From Novosphingobium mathurense (lineage in GTDB: Bacteria; Pseudomonadota; Alphaproteobacteria; Sphingomonadales; Sphingomonadaceae): a stretch of DNA of 64,000 bases. The DNA lies in assembly GCF_900168325.1 (NCBI RefSeq), contig NZ_FVZE01000002.1:372001-436000 (forward strand). The letters are read 5' to 3'. The notes under the pieces are model-generated. The model was given only the letters and a program-made list of their open reading frames with translations. It made no database searches and had not been told where the DNA came from. Below, in pieces: positions 25,583 through 35,335 of this stretch; within the stretch, counting starts at the first letter, position 1, and the number at the start of each line of letters is the position of its first letter. The translations under genes and the position numbers were made by a program.

Positions 25583-26635
25583 ATGCCCCTTCTCGAAGCC
25601 CGCAAGACCTACAAGCCCTTCGAATATCCCTGGGCTTACGACTACTGGAAGCTCCAGCAGCAGGTGCACTGGCTGCCCGAGGAAGTGCCGTTGGGCGAGG
25701 ACTGCCGGGACTGGGCGCAGAAGCTGTCGGAGCATGAGCGTAACCTGCTCACGCAGATCTTCCGCTTCTTCACCCAGGCCGACGTCGAGGTGCAGGACTG
25801 CTACCACGACAAGTACGCGCGGGTGTTCAAGCCGACCGAGATCAAGATGATGCTCACCGCCTTCTCCAACATGGAGACGGTGCACATCGCGGCCTACTCG
25901 CACCTGCTCGACACCATCGGCATGCCCGAGAGCGAGTACGGCATGTTCCTCGAATATGCCGAGCTCAAGGACAAGCACGACTACCTGCAGCGCTTCGGCG
26001 TCGACAGCGATGAGGACATCGCCCGCACGCTCGCCATGTTCGGCGGTTTTACCGAAGGCGTGCAGCTCTTCGCCAGCTTCGCGATGCTGATGAACTTCCC
26101 GCGCTTCAACAAGATGAAGGGCATGGGGCAGATCGTCTCGTGGTCGGTGCGCGACGAATCGCTGCACTGCGAGGGCATCACCCGCCTGTTCCACGCCTTC
26201 ACCAAGGAGCGCGACTGTCTGACCAAGGCGGTGAAGGAAGACATCGCCGACCAGTGCCAAACCACCGTGCGGCTGGAAGACAACTTCATCGACCTGGCCT
26301 TCGAACTGGGTCCGGTTCCGGGCATGACTGCCAAGGACATCAAGAAGTACATCCGCTACATCGCTGACTGGCGTCTCGGCCAGCTTGGCCTCAAGCCGAT
26401 CTACCTGATCGACGAGCACCCGCTGCCCTGGCTGCAGCCGCTGCTCAACGGCGTCGAGCACGCCAACTTCTTCGAAACCCGCGCCACCGAGTATTCGAAG
26501 GGCGCGACCCGGGGCAACTGGAACGATGTCTGGACGAACTTCGACCAGCGCCGCAAGGCCAAGGCCAACGACGTCGACGAACTAGACGACGGCAGCGAAC
26601 CCGACATGTTCGGTGGTACGCAAGCGGCGGAGTAA
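25583..26635 (+). CDS. nrdB: Class I ribonucleoside-diphosphate reductase, beta subunit
   Basis: The 350-residue radical-generating subunit. The di-metal and radical residues are all visible: an Asp in FTQADVEVQD, Glu and His in METVHIAAYS with the radical Tyr four residues after that His (same spacing as E. coli Tyr122), Glu in GFTEGVQLF, and Glu/His in RDESLHCEG. The C-terminal acidic tail ending DMFGG would dock on NrdA. No ATP-cone is fused at its N-terminus. It is separated from nrdA by three other genes. Confidence 0.94.
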   Translation: MPLLEARKTYKPFEYPWAYDYWKLQQQVHWLPEEVPLGEDCRDWAQKLSEHERNLLTQIFRFFTQADVEVQDCYHDKYARVFKPTEIKMMLTAFSNMETVHIAAYSHLLDTIGMPESEYGMFLEYAELKDKHDYLQRFGVDSDEDIARTLAMFGGFTEGVQLFASFAMLMNFPRFNKMKGMGQIVSWSVRDESLHCEGITRLFHAFTKERDCLTKAVKEDIADQCQTTVRLEDNFIDLAFELGPVPGMTAKDIKKYIRYIADWRLGQLGLKPIYLIDEHPLPWLQPLLNGVEHANFFETRATEYSKGATRGNWNDVWTNFDQRRKAKANDVDELDDGSEPDMFGGTQAAE

Positions 26636-26942
26636 TCCGGCAAGGCCGGCCCGCTGCGACAAGTCGGTGGGCCGCCAAATCTCGTGGGTGGGGCAGCGAC
26701 GAGCGCGGCTGTCTCATGCGCCTGCCATGCTGCAGTGCAAAATCGCCACGCTGCCTGTGACATGAAAGACACGGGTCGCAATTACCGGGCCGTTGGTGCC
26801 CTATTCCTGCAACCTTGGGATTGTACCGGGCGTTGAAACATCGGAACAAGGGTGCAGCCGAATTCGGCAGGAAAAGGCAAGCCAGTTCCTGCGACTCGTG
26901 CCGGAGGACGCGCCTGTGAAAGCCGGCGCCAGAGCCGGCCAG
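26636..26942. other. Intergenic region downstream of nrdB
   Basis: No protein gene is convincing. TTCCTGC near 26802 and GCAGGAA near 26868 could pair, enclosing further partly complementary segments, so part of this stretch may belong to the structured RNA that ends at 27066. Confidence 0.4.
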
Positions 26943-27066
26943 GCGCCGCCCGGACAGCGCGAATCCCCGTCCGGGCGGCGCTGCCACTCCTTGCGAAACG
27001 CTTGTCGCAGGAGTGCAATGGAGCGTCATGACGGAGCGTCACGGCTTGGTCGCGACGCTCCTTTTT
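26943..27066 (+). ncRNA. Three consecutive strong hairpins ending in a U-tract: candidate small RNA or long nrdB 3' UTR
   Basis: Hairpin 1 is a perfect 13-bp stem (26943-26955 with 26969-26981). Hairpin 2 pairs 26985-26995 with 27006-27015 with one bulged base. Hairpin 3 is the terminator at 27033-27061. The set lies 310-430 bp after the nrdB stop, too far to be a simple terminator, and has no coding potential. Confidence 0.45.
27033..27066 (+). terminator. Strong intrinsic terminator
   Basis: GGAGCGTC (27033-27040) pairs with GACGCTCC (27054-27061), followed by TTTTTCTT. There is no T-tract on the minus side, so it works for plus-strand transcripts only. Confidence 0.85.
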
Positions 27067-27082
27067 CTTCAGTCGATCCGGA

Positions 27083-27451
27083 TCAGGCCAGCCACGTCGA
27101 GGGATTGGGCATCGGCGCGTGTTTCTGCGCGTTGAGAAGGCTCATCACGCTGCGCACGATCACCAGTACGGCCACGGCGGGCAGGATCAGGAAGCCGATC
27201 AGCACGATCATGAGCATGAAGCCCAGGACAGAGCCCGCCAGTCCGATCCAGAACGTATTGATCAGGTACTGGTAATGCGAAACTTCCCAGTCCGCTTTCG
27301 GTTCGTTGCGCCACACAAATGCAAGGACGATGCCGATGATCGCCGTCACCCCGGTCATGAACGAGGCAAGATAAAGCAGGCTGATGATCGTCGGATTATT
27401 GAATTCGAAGCCGGAATTTGCAGGCGTCGGAGTGGGCTTCATTTCATCCAT
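27083..27451 (-). CDS. DUF4870-like small membrane protein
   Basis: A 122-residue protein with a Pro/Thr-rich cytoplasmic N-terminus and three hydrophobic helices (TIISLLYLASFMTGVTAIIGIVLAF, FWIGLAGSVLGFMLMIVLIGFLILP and its continuation), matching the DUF4870 pattern. The ATG at 27451 follows GGAGG at ideal spacing. Function unknown. Confidence 0.8.
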   Translation of the reverse strand: MDEMKPTPTPANSGFEFNNPTIISLLYLASFMTGVTAIIGIVLAFVWRNEPKADWEVSHYQYLINTFWIGLAGSVLGFMLMIVLIGFLILPAVAVLVIVRSVMSLLNAQKHAPMPNPSTWLA

Positions 27452-27572
27452 GGTAATCCTCCATGATGGCCGCCCGCAATGCTGCCTGTAATACCCGTGA
27501 CGCGCAAGACGTTGATTTTGAGGTGCTCGCGCACGTTGTAAGGGCGGCGAAGGCCCGGTTTCCCGCCTTTTC

Positions 27573-28835
27573 TCAGCCAAGTCCGAGGAACAGGCCGGCC
27601 AGCGCCGCGCTCATCAGGTTGGACAGGCTGCCCGCCGCCAGCGCGCGCAGTCCCAGGCGCGCGATCACCGGGCGCTGGTTGGGGGCAAGACCGCCGGTCA
27701 CCGCCATCTGGATCGCGATCGAGGAGAAATTGGCAAAGCCGCACAGCGCGAAAGTGACGACGGCGACAGTGCGCGCGGACAGGCCCGCCGCGCTGCCAAG
27801 GTCGATGAAGGCGACGAATTCGTTGAGCACGATCTTGGTGCCGAACAGGCTGCCTGCCTGGATTGCCTCGTGCCAGTCGGGCGTGGCGAGCAGGTAGAAG
27901 ACCGGCGCGAGCAGGTAGCCCAGCAGCGACTGGAAGGTGACGTCCCGGTAGCCCATCAGGCCAGCCGCCCAGTCGACCACGCCATTGGCCAGCGCGATCA
28001 GGGCAACGAAGGCAAGGACCATCGCGCCGACCGCGACCGCCAGCTTCACGCCGGTCTGTGCGCCTTGCGATGCGGCCATGATGAGATTGGCGGGGCGTTC
28101 CTCGTCATGCGGCACTTCTGCCTGCGCGCCGCAGGCCGCGGCTTCGAGCGCGGCGTCTTCCTGGGCAAGCGTCAGGCTGCGCGGATCGGGCATGATCATC
28201 TTGGCCATGAAGATGCCGCCCGGCGCCGACATGAAGGCGGCGGCCACGAGATAGTCGATGCGGATGCCCATGCTGGCGTAGGCCGCCAGGATCGTGCCGG
28301 CGACACCGGCCAGGCCCACCGTCATCACGCAGAACAGCTGCGAGGGCGTCAGCCCGGCGATGTAGGGGCGGATGACCAGTGGGCTCTCGCTCTGCCCGAC
28401 GAAGATGTTGGAGGCCGCACACAGGCTCTCGACCTTGCTGATCCCGGTCACTTTCTCCAGCGCGCCGCCGATCCAACGGATCACCAGCGGCATGATCCGC
28501 AGGTAGTAGAGGATCGAGATCAGCGAGGCGAAGAAGATGATGACCGGCAGCGCCGAAATCGCAAAGCTGGTGCCGCCGATCTCGGGCCGGGCGAGGGGGC
28601 CGAACAGGAACTCCACCCCGGCATGGGCATAGCCGAGCAGGTTGCTCACGCCGCGCGATGCGCCATTCAGCAGCGACCGGCCGAAGGGCACGTAAAGGAC
28701 GAGGGCGGCAAAGCCCGCCTGCAGCGCAAAGGCAGCGCCGACCACGCGCAGACGGATGGCTTTTCGATCTGTGGAGAGGAGGAATGCGACAGCGACGATG
28801 AGAGCAATGCCGATCAGGCTGTAGGCAACGTGCAT
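27573..28835 (-). CDS. Concentrative nucleoside transporter (NupC family)
   Basis: A 420-residue inner-membrane cation:nucleoside symporter of the CNT family. Recognisable blocks are FGPLARPEI in the N-terminal core, the SNIFVGQSESPLVIRPYI substrate/cation motif, SVMTVGLAGVAG-like glycine turns and the C-terminal LNEFVAFIDL followed by ALCGFANFSSIAIQ. All the binding-site motifs are intact. I prefer the ATG at 28835 because GGAG lies 11 bases upstream; an ATG at 28844 is too close to it. Divergent from the queuosine-precursor transporter, with which it shares a theme of nucleoside salvage. Confidence 0.93.
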   Translation of the reverse strand: MHVAYSLIGIALIVAVAFLLSTDRKAIRLRVVGAAFALQAGFAALVLYVPFGRSLLNGASRGVSNLLGYAHAGVEFLFGPLARPEIGGTSFAISALPVIIFFASLISILYYLRIMPLVIRWIGGALEKVTGISKVESLCAASNIFVGQSESPLVIRPYIAGLTPSQLFCVMTVGLAGVAGTILAAYASMGIRIDYLVAAAFMSAPGGIFMAKMIMPDPRSLTLAQEDAALEAAACGAQAEVPHDEERPANLIMAASQGAQTGVKLAVAVGAMVLAFVALIALANGVVDWAAGLMGYRDVTFQSLLGYLLAPVFYLLATPDWHEAIQAGSLFGTKIVLNEFVAFIDLGSAAGLSARTVAVVTFALCGFANFSSIAIQMAVTGGLAPNQRPVIARLGLRALAAGSLSNLMSAALAGLFLGLG

Positions 28836-28939
28836 TCGGCGCATTTCTCCGTAGGAGGGCAAAAAACCCGGCAAACCTAATGTCCTGCGGTAACGGCGGC
28901 TAGTGCAATTGCGAGGACGAGCGGTTAGATCATCCGCCC

Positions 28940-29620
28940 ATGATTACGCCGTCCTCGCCGCAATCGCGCAACTGTCCGCCGGGCCTCATGCTCTTCTCGC
29001 TGATTTATGGCGGCATGGTGACACTGGGCGGCGTGCTGGGCGCCAAGCAGGTGTCGATCGGGCCGCTTGCGGTGGAGGCGGGCATCTTTCCCTTCCTCAC
29101 CCTGGTGGCGACGTCGAGCGGCATTGCCGAACTCTACGGCAAGGACACCGCGAACCGGCTGGCGCGCTTCGGACTGGTGCCGCTGGTCATGGCGATCGCG
29201 CTGACCTTCTTCGTGCTGCAACTGCCGACCGATCCGGGTATGTACGAGCCGGCCAAGGCCGCCTTTCCGGTCATCCTAGGGCAGTCGGGCCGGATGATGG
29301 CGGCGGGGATCTGCGCCTATGCGGTCTCGCTCACACTCAATATCTGGATTTTCTCCAGGCTACGCGCCGCGACCGGGCGCTTCGCGGGCTTGCGCGGCTT
29401 CATCGCCGCGGCGCTCTCGCAGATCGTCGACACGATGATCTTCATCACCATCTCGTTCTACGGCGTGCGTGAGATTTTCGGGATTTTGGTCGGGCAGGCG
29501 CTTGCCAAGGTCGTGCTCTCGGCCGTCGTGGTCCCGATCGTGATCTGGATCGTCGTGAAACTCGGCCGTTTTCTGGACGGAAACGCCGAAAATGCTTCAA
29601 ATCGCGCGCAGGCGCGTTAA
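28940..29620 (+). CDS. Queuosine precursor transporter (YhhQ / VUT family)
   Basis: A 226-residue protein with six hydrophobic segments of the DUF165/VUT family, which imports preQ0/preQ1 for queuosine synthesis. Typical blocks are [27 protein letters not shown] and [18 protein letters not shown], the last carrying the family's conserved Gln-x-x-Asp. Its stop is 10 bp before the argB start. I do not give the symbol because no experiment-linked residue separates subfamilies here. Confidence 0.9.
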   Translation: MITPSSPQSRNCPPGLMLFSLIYGGMVTLGGVLGAKQVSIGPLAVEAGIFPFLTLVATSSGIAELYGKDTANRLARFGLVPLVMAIALTFFVLQLPTDPGMYEPAKAAFPVILGQSGRMMAAGICAYAVSLTLNIWIFSRLRAATGRFAGLRGFIAAALSQIVDTMIFITISFYGVREIFGILVGQALAKVVLSAVVVPIVIWIVVKLGRFLDGNAENASNRAQAR

Positions 29621-29630
29621 AGCGCACCCC

Positions 29631-30530
29631 ATGCCGAATCCCCACGATCCCTCGCTCCTCGCCAAGGCCGAAACGCTTGTAGACGCGCTGCCTTACCTGC
29701 AGCGTTACGCAGGTCGCACGTTCGTCGTGAAGTATGGCGGCCATGCCATGGGCGATCCCGAACTGGCGCACGATTTCGCCGAAGACGTCGTCCTGCTCAA
29801 GGCGGTGGGCATCAATCCCGTGGTCGTCCACGGTGGCGGCCCGCAGATCGGGGCTATGCTCAAGAAGGTCGGGGTGGAAAGCCAGTTCGTCGACGGGCTG
29901 CGCGTTACCGACAAGGCGACTGCCGAAGTGGCTGAAATGGTCCTTTCGGGTGCGATCAACAAGGAGATCGTGGGCTGGATCGCCAAGGCCGGCGGTCGCG
30001 CGATGGGCCTGTCCGGCAAGGACGGCGGTCTCGTTACGGCCCGAAAGGTGCAGCGCACCAGCAAGGACCCGGACAGCAATATCGAGCGCGTGGTCGATCT
30101 CGGCTTCGTCGGCGAGCCCGACAGGATCGACACCAGCGTGATCGAATCGATTTCTGCAGCAGGCATGATCCCGGTCATCGCGCCGATCGCGCCGGGCCCC
30201 AATGGCGAGACCTACAACGTCAACGCCGATACTATGGCGGGCTCGATCGCGGCGGCGCTGGGCGCGGCGCGCCTGTTCCTGCTGACTGACGTGCACGGCG
30301 TTCTCGACAAGCAGGGCGAACTGTTGACCGACCTGCGCCCGGCCGACATCGACCGCCTGCAGAAGGACGGCACCATCTCGGGAGGGATGATCCCGAAGCT
30401 CGAAACCTGCGTCCATGCCGTGGAAGCTGGGTGTGAAGCCGCCGTTGTCCTTGACGGACGGGTATCGCATGCCATGTTATTGGAAATTTTCACGCAGGAA
30501 GGTGCCGGCACGCTCATCCGCGCAGGCTAG
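29631..30530 (+). CDS. argB: Acetylglutamate kinase
   Basis: A 299-residue kinase that phosphorylates N-acetylglutamate in arginine synthesis. The nucleotide-binding [10 protein letters not shown] and [11 protein letters not shown], the [12 protein letters not shown] and the [12 protein letters not shown] substrate loops are present. An N-terminal helical extension ([21 protein letters not shown]) is the type found in arginine-inhibitable hexameric enzymes. Start 29631 avoids a poorly conserved longer version overlapping the upstream gene. Confidence 0.96.
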   Translation: MPNPHDPSLLAKAETLVDALPYLQRYAGRTFVVKYGGHAMGDPELAHDFAEDVVLLKAVGINPVVVHGGGPQIGAMLKKVGVESQFVDGLRVTDKATAEVAEMVLSGAINKEIVGWIAKAGGRAMGLSGKDGGLVTARKVQRTSKDPDSNIERVVDLGFVGEPDRIDTSVIESISAAGMIPVIAPIAPGPNGETYNVNADTMAGSIAAALGAARLFLLTDVHGVLDKQGELLTDLRPADIDRLQKDGTISGGMIPKLETCVHAVEAGCEAAVVLDGRVSHAMLLEIFTQEGAGTLIRAG

Positions 30531-30576
30531 GATTTTTGCGAAGGGGACCAAGGGTCTGAAAGGCATCTCTGAAACC

Positions 30577-31131
30577 ATGCATCTCAAAGCCGCTTTTGCC
30601 ACCGCGCTCACGGCGAGCGTGCTGCTGCTCTCCGCCTGCGACAGGGAGCCGCCGATGGCCGAGCCTTCCGCCAGCATCAGCGGCGAGCCAAGCGAAGGAG
30701 CCATGGTTCAGGAAGTGCCTTCCGCCGATGCCTCCGGGGCGGCTTCTGCCGGTCTGGCCGCCGGTCTCGACATGGCGGCTCTGAAGGAGCGCCGCGATCC
30801 CGAACGCCTGCTGCGTTTCTACACCAATGCCATCCGCATCGGCGACTGGGCCGACGCGGCCCGCGCCTGGAGCCTCGATGCGCAGATGACGCCCGAGAAG
30901 CTCGGAGCGGAGTTCGGCGGCAATGCCGGACCGAAGATCGCCGTCGGCAAGGGCGATACCTCGGGCGCGGCCGGTTCGCTGTATTATGAAGCGCCAATGG
31001 TGGTCGACTTCGCCGATGGGCGCCCCTCGCGCCGCGGCACGATCGTACTGCGCCGGGTAAACGATGTGCCGGGAGCCAGCGAGGAGCAGCTCAACTGGCG
31101 GATCGAGCGCACTTCAACCCTGCCGCAATAG
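30577..31131 (+). CDS. Putative lipoprotein, unknown function
   Basis: A 184-residue protein with a lipoprotein signal (ALTASVLLLSAC, lipobox Leu-Ser-Ala-Cys), an Ala/Ser/Glu-rich linker to about residue 60 and a compact C-terminal domain with FYTNAIRIGDWADAARAWS and LYYEAPMVVDFADGRP, which looks like a small beta-barrel or NTF2-type fold. It follows argB by 46 bp. No specific function is recognisable. Confidence 0.82.
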   Translation: MHLKAAFATALTASVLLLSACDREPPMAEPSASISGEPSEGAMVQEVPSADASGAASAGLAAGLDMAALKERRDPERLLRFYTNAIRIGDWADAARAWSLDAQMTPEKLGAEFGGNAGPKIAVGKGDTSGAAGSLYYEAPMVVDFADGRPSRRGTIVLRRVNDVPGASEEQLNWRIERTSTLPQ

Positions 31132-31236
31132 ACTTTCGTCGGCGGGCATCGGGCCGCTGCAGACAGCGGCCTTGCTCCCCCCGCGCCTGCTCGGCTATCA
31201 GCCGCAGCGCCAGTTCCAGAAGAAAGGGAGCAGGAC

Positions 31237-31530
31237 TTGCTCTTCTACACTCTTTATCAAATCATCGATTACCTCGTGAACATCGTCGTGTTCGTGGTGA
31301 TCGTGCAGTTCGTGCTGGGCCTGTTGATCGCCTTCAACGTGGTCAACATGCACAACCAGTTCGTGGCGTCGGTCTACCAGGCCCTCAATGCCCTGCTTGA
31401 ACCGCTGTTGCGGCCGATCAGGCGCCTGATGCCGAGCACCGGGGCGATCGATTTCTCGCCGATGATCCTGATTATCGGGCTCACCATCCTCCAGATCATT
31501 CTCGGCAATCTTGCAAGGGCCTACGGCTGA
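31237..31530 (+). CDS. YggT-family membrane protein
   Basis: A 97-residue protein with two hydrophobic spans, [22 protein letters not shown] and [18 protein letters not shown], linked by [24 protein letters not shown], the YggT signature. The start is TTG with AAGGGAGC just upstream. Its stop overlaps the folD start (TGATG), so folD translation is coupled. YggT proteins affect osmotic tolerance or division-site organisation in different bacteria. Confidence 0.92.
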   Translation: MLFYTLYQIIDYLVNIVVFVVIVQFVLGLLIAFNVVNMHNQFVASVYQALNALLEPLLRPIRRLMPSTGAIDFSPMILIIGLTILQIILGNLARAYG

Positions 31531-32426
31531 TGAGCGAAGCAGCAATCATCGACGGCAAGGCCTTTGCCGAGGGCTTGCGCGGCCGCGTTGCCGAATTCGC
31601 CTCGCAGTTCGAGGCCAGGGCCGGACGCAAGGCCGGCCTTGCAGTGGTTCTCGTCGGCGAGGACCCGGCAAGCCAGGTTTACGTGCGCAACAAGGGCAAG
31701 CAGACGGTTGCCTGCGGCATGAACAGCTTCGAACACAAGCTGGCAGCAGATACCGGCGAGGCCGATCTGTTGGCGCTGGTCGAAAAGCTCAATGCCGACC
31801 CGGCCGTGGACGGCATTCTCGTCCAGCTACCGCTGCCTTCGCACATGAACGAGCAGAAGGTCATCGCCACGATCAATCCGGACAAGGACGTCGATGGCTT
31901 CCACGTCGTCAATGTCGGCCGTCTGGCAACCGGACTGCCCGGCTTCGTGCCCTGCACGCCGCTGGGCTGCGTGATGCTGCTCAAGGACCGGCTCGGCTCG
32001 CTCTCGGGGCTCGATGCGGTGGTCATCGGTCGTTCCAACATCGTCGGCAAGCCGATGGCGCAGCTGCTCACGGCGGAAAGCTGCACGGTGACAGTCGCGC
32101 ACAGCCGCACCAAGGATCTTCCCGAGGTCGTGCGCCGCGCCGACATCGTCGTGGCGGCCGTGGGACGTCCGGAAATGGTCAAGGGTGACTGGATCAAGCC
32201 CGGTGCGACGGTGATCGACGTGGGCATCAATCGCGTTCCCGCGGCCGAGGAAGGCAAGACGAAGCTCGTCGGCGACGTCGACTTCGTTTCGGCTTCGCAG
32301 GTTGCCGGGGCGATCACCCCGGTACCCGGTGGCGTCGGGCCGATGACGATTGCGGTTCTCCTGCGCAACACCTTGGTTGCCGCGCATCGCAATGCCGGCA
32401 TCGTGCTGGACGAGAACGCGATTTGA
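31530..32426 (+). CDS. folD: Methylenetetrahydrofolate dehydrogenase / cyclohydrolase
   Basis: A 298-residue bifunctional enzyme of one-carbon metabolism. The catalytic lysine lies in [13 protein letters not shown], the family's signature 1 is [23 protein letters not shown], and the NADP loop is [14 protein letters not shown]. The C-terminal [11 protein letters not shown] is intact. It is coupled to yggT upstream and overlaps the next gene by 4 bp. Confidence 0.97.
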   Translation: MSEAAIIDGKAFAEGLRGRVAEFASQFEARAGRKAGLAVVLVGEDPASQVYVRNKGKQTVACGMNSFEHKLAADTGEADLLALVEKLNADPAVDGILVQLPLPSHMNEQKVIATINPDKDVDGFHVVNVGRLATGLPGFVPCTPLGCVMLLKDRLGSLSGLDAVVIGRSNIVGKPMAQLLTAESCTVTVAHSRTKDLPEVVRRADIVVAAVGRPEMVKGDWIKPGATVIDVGINRVPAAEEGKTKLVGDVDFVSASQVAGAITPVPGGVGPMTIAVLLRNTLVAAHRNAGIVLDENAI

Positions 32427-33145
32427 AGCCTGCCGCGCTCGGTCTTGCGCTGCTGGCGCTGGCCGGGGTGCTTGCATCCCCGGCTCTGGCCGAGCCGCGT
32501 CGCCGGCCCGGCCCCGGCACCGCCAATCCGAGCGCGCTGGTGGCTGCCGAGATCGCCTTCAATCGCCTCGCGCGTGACAAGGGGCAGTGGACTGCCTTCC
32601 GCAAGACCTCGGACGAATCCGCGATCATGTTCGTGCCGGAGCCGATCCTTGCGAAGTCCTGGCTCGGCGGGCGTTCCGATCCCGCGCAGCCCCTGCAGTG
32701 GGAGCCGTACGAGGTCTGGATGAGCTGTGATGGCTCGCTTGGCGTCACCCGCGGGGCTTACGAGGCGCCGGGCGGCACGACCGGATACTTCACGACGATC
32801 TGGCAGCAGGACAAGAAGGGCGAATACCGCTGGGTGCTCGATCAGGGCGCGCCGCTGGCCAAGCCGCTCGACAAGCCCTTCATGCTATCCGCCTCCGTGG
32901 CCGACTGCCCGGGGCGCGGCCAATGGCCGGGGGCCTCTCGCGGCAAGCCCGAGGAAGAGGGCCGCGACCGCGCTCCGCTCAAGGCCGCAGGCATGGACGG
33001 CAGCGGCACGTCGGAAGACGGCACGCTGACCTGGGCCTACCACGTCGAACCCGACTTTGCCCGAACCCTTACCGTGTCATTGCGAAAGGATGGCGAGATG
33101 AAGCCTGTGCTTTCCCTGAAAGTCAGTGCCGAGGACGCCAGGTAG
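32423..33145 (+). CDS. Secreted hypothetical protein
   Basis: A 240-residue protein with a signal peptide ([22 protein letters not shown]) and a mature part resembling the SnoaL/NTF2-like DUF4440 layout: [49 protein letters not shown] and [16 protein letters not shown]. Such proteins in sphingomonads are periplasmic and uncharacterised. The start is TTG overlapping the folD stop, so it is translationally coupled. Domain call is tentative. Confidence 0.82.
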   Translation: MKPAALGLALLALAGVLASPALAEPRRRPGPGTANPSALVAAEIAFNRLARDKGQWTAFRKTSDESAIMFVPEPILAKSWLGGRSDPAQPLQWEPYEVWMSCDGSLGVTRGAYEAPGGTTGYFTTIWQQDKKGEYRWVLDQGAPLAKPLDKPFMLSASVADCPGRGQWPGASRGKPEEEGRDRAPLKAAGMDGSGTSEDGTLTWAYHVEPDFARTLTVSLRKDGEMKPVLSLKVSAEDAR

Positions 33146-33151
33146 AATACC

Positions 33152-33787
33152 ATGCTTGAGCTGTTTCTTTCGGCTTTCGTATCGCTGTTCGTCGTCATCG
33201 ACCCGCCCGGTTGCGCGCCGATCTATGCCGGTCTCTCGGCCGATGCCACGCGCCGGCAGGCCATCGCGATGGCGGCCCGAGCCTGCGTCATCGCCGCGAT
33301 CATTCTCGTCATATTCGCGCTGTTCGGCGAAAAGCTGCTCGGTGCGCTGCACATCGAACTCAATGCCTTTCGCATTGCAGGCGGCATCATGCTGTTCATG
33401 ATCGCCACCGAAATGGTGTTCGAAAAGCGCACCCAGCGCCGTGAGGAGCGGGCCGAGAAGATCATGGCGACGCCGGAAGTCGAGGACGTGTCGGTCTTCC
33501 CGATGGCGATGCCGATGCTCGCCGGGCCGGGATCGATAGCCACGATCATGCTGCTGACCGCGCGCGCTCAAGGTATCGAGCAGACCTTTGCCGTGCTCGC
33601 CGCGATGTTGCTCGTCCTTTTGCTCAGCTTTGCCGCGCTCGCTGCGGCAGGGCCGTTGATGCGGGTGCTGGGCGACAAGGTGGAGGCGGTGATTACCCGC
33701 CTGCTTGGCGTGTTGCTGGCCGCCTTGGCGGCGCAATACGTGATCGATGGCGTCACCGCCGTGCTGGGCTTCCCCGCGGCAGCCTGA
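33152..33787 (+). CDS. MarC-family (UPF0056) membrane protein
   Basis: A 211-residue protein with six hydrophobic spans. The repeated motif of the family is clear: FVVIDPPGCAPIYAGLS in the first half and AMPMLAGPGSIATIMLL in the second. The proposed multidrug role of MarC in E. coli was not upheld, so the function is open. It is 6 bp after the secreted protein gene, probably the end of the yggT-folD transcript. Confidence 0.92.
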   Translation: MLELFLSAFVSLFVVIDPPGCAPIYAGLSADATRRQAIAMAARACVIAAIILVIFALFGEKLLGALHIELNAFRIAGGIMLFMIATEMVFEKRTQRREERAEKIMATPEVEDVSVFPMAMPMLAGPGSIATIMLLTARAQGIEQTFAVLAAMLLVLLLSFAALAAAGPLMRVLGDKVEAVITRLLGVLLAALAAQYVIDGVTAVLGFPAAA

Positions 33788-33805
33788 GCCGCCGCGGCAA
33801 GCCAT

Positions 33806-34417
33806 TTACTGCAGGGTTACGCCTTCTTCGTCGCCTTCGCCGTGGCGACCGAAGAACTGCATGAGCTGCACGAGCAGTTCGCAGCGCGCGTTGAGCCCGT
33901 CCGCTTCCAGCAGGGCCTGCTTGGCGGCCGGGTCGAACGGGGCGATCTGTGACACGCCGTTGATCAGCGAGACGTCATCGAGCCGGGCAACCTGGTCCCA
34001 GTCCACCGCATAGCCCTGCATGTCGGCAAAGCGGCGCGCTTCGCGCTCGAAGCTGGCGCGCTCGACCGGGGCGAGGGCTTCGTCTTCGTTTTCTTCGATC
34101 AGTTCGGCCTCGACCTGCCGGAACGGGGTCGTCACATCGAGTTCCCTGACGATGCGGAAGCGCGATTCGCCTTCGAGAATGATGTTGAAGCGCCCGTCCT
34201 CGAGCGCTTCGACATCGCCGATGCGACCAAGGCAGCCGATCGAGAAAAGCGGAGCGCCTTCCTCGGGGCGCTGAGGCTGGATCATGCCGATCAGCCGGTC
34301 GCGTGCGAGCGCATCACTTATCATCGCCCGATAGCGCGGCTCAAAGATGTGCAGCGGCAGCTGCAGTCCCGGATAGAGAACCACCCCGGGCAGGGGAAAG
34401 ATGGTGATGCGCGTCAC
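33806..34417 (-). CDS. LON substrate-binding-domain protein
   Basis: A 203-residue stand-alone LON N-terminal (substrate-binding) domain: IFPLPGVVLYPGLQLPLHIFEPRYRAMI, IGCLGRI and RFNIILEGESRFRI. There is no AAA or protease domain. Similar proteins commonly accompany a thioredoxin-TPR gene, as here, suggesting a joint role in protein quality control. The start is GTG, 6 bp after the stop of the thioredoxin gene. Confidence 0.92.
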   Translation of the reverse strand: MTRITIFPLPGVVLYPGLQLPLHIFEPRYRAMISDALARDRLIGMIQPQRPEEGAPLFSIGCLGRIGDVEALEDGRFNIILEGESRFRIVRELDVTTPFRQVEAELIEENEDEALAPVERASFEREARRFADMQGYAVDWDQVARLDDVSLINGVSQIAPFDPAAKQALLEADGLNARCELLVQLMQFFGRHGEGDEEGVTLQ

Positions 34418-34423
34418 GGAGCC

Positions 34424-35335
34424 TCAGCCGAACAGAATCGTCGAGAGCTTGCGCCGTGTTGCCGAGACCCAGGGATCTTCCAGACCGACAGCCTCGAAGA
34501 TCTGGAGCAGCTTGGCGCGCGCGGCGCCTTCGTTCCATTCGCGGTCTGCCTGGATCATCGCCAGCAGCGTATCGGCGGCCGCTTCGCGCTCACCGGCGGC
34601 AAAGGCGGCATTGGCGAAAGCAAGCTGTGCGTCCATGTCGTCAGGACGTTCGGCCGCGGCGGCGCGCAAGGCAGCCAGTTCGCTGTCGTCGGGCTTGTCC
34701 TTGGCCAGCTGCAGGGCTGCGCGCGCGCGCTCCACATGCGAATCCTGCGCCAGTTCGGGGGTCAGGCTGCCCAGTACCTGCTCGGCTTCCTCAAGGCGAT
34801 CCGCGGCAACGAAGCTGCGAATCAGGCCGGAAAGCGCCTCGGTGTTGTCCGGGGCCATTTCCACGATCTGCATGAAGATGCTGGCGGCGCGTTCGCCGTC
34901 ACCGCCGGCAAGCGCTTCCTCGCCCATGGCAAGGAGCGGCGCGAGATCGGCTTGGGGCCCGGCGCCACCGGCTTCGACCGGAAGCTTCTCCAGCAGCTGG
35001 TCGAGCGTGGCCTTGAGCTGCGTTTCGGTGCGAGCGCCAGTCAGGTCGGCGACCGGCTGGCCGCGGAAGATGGCATAGACAGTCGGGATCGAGCGGACCT
35101 GGAACTGCGAAGCAATGAACTGCTCCTCGTCCACGTTCACTTTTGCAAGCAGCACACCCTTGTCTGCATATTCAGCAGCAACCTTTTCCAGCACGGGCGT
35201 GAGCGCCTTGCACGGGCCGCACCATTCTGCCCAGAAATCGAGAATCACCAACTGCGTCATCGAGGGTTCGACAACGGACTGGCGAAAACGGTCCACTGCC
35301 TTCTGTTCGTCGAGGTTGAGACCCATGCTGGCCAA
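34424..35335 (-). CDS. Thioredoxin-TPR co-chaperone (CnoX/YbbN-like)
   Basis: A 303-residue protein with an N-terminal thioredoxin domain (ILDFWAEWCGPCKALTPVLE, active-site CGPC and cis-Pro in SIPTVY) and a C-terminal half made of about four TPR-like helical hairpins (AASIFMQIVEMAPDNTEALSGL and repeats). The layout is that of CnoX/YbbN, which protects clients under oxidative stress. E. coli YbbN has lost one active-site Cys, while here both are present. I choose a TTG start at 35335 because TAGGAG precedes it by seven bases; ATGs further upstream lack ribosome sites. Confidence 0.88.
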   Translation of the reverse strand: MASMGLNLDEQKAVDRFRQSVVEPSMTQLVILDFWAEWCGPCKALTPVLEKVAAEYADKGVLLAKVNVDEEQFIASQFQVRSIPTVYAIFRGQPVADLTGARTETQLKATLDQLLEKLPVEAGGAGPQADLAPLLAMGEEALAGGDGERAASIFMQIVEMAPDNTEALSGLIRSFVAADRLEEAEQVLGSLTPELAQDSHVERARAALQLAKDKPDDSELAALRAAAAERPDDMDAQLAFANAAFAAGEREAAADTLLAMIQADREWNEGAARAKLLQIFEAVGLEDPWVSATRRKLSTILFG

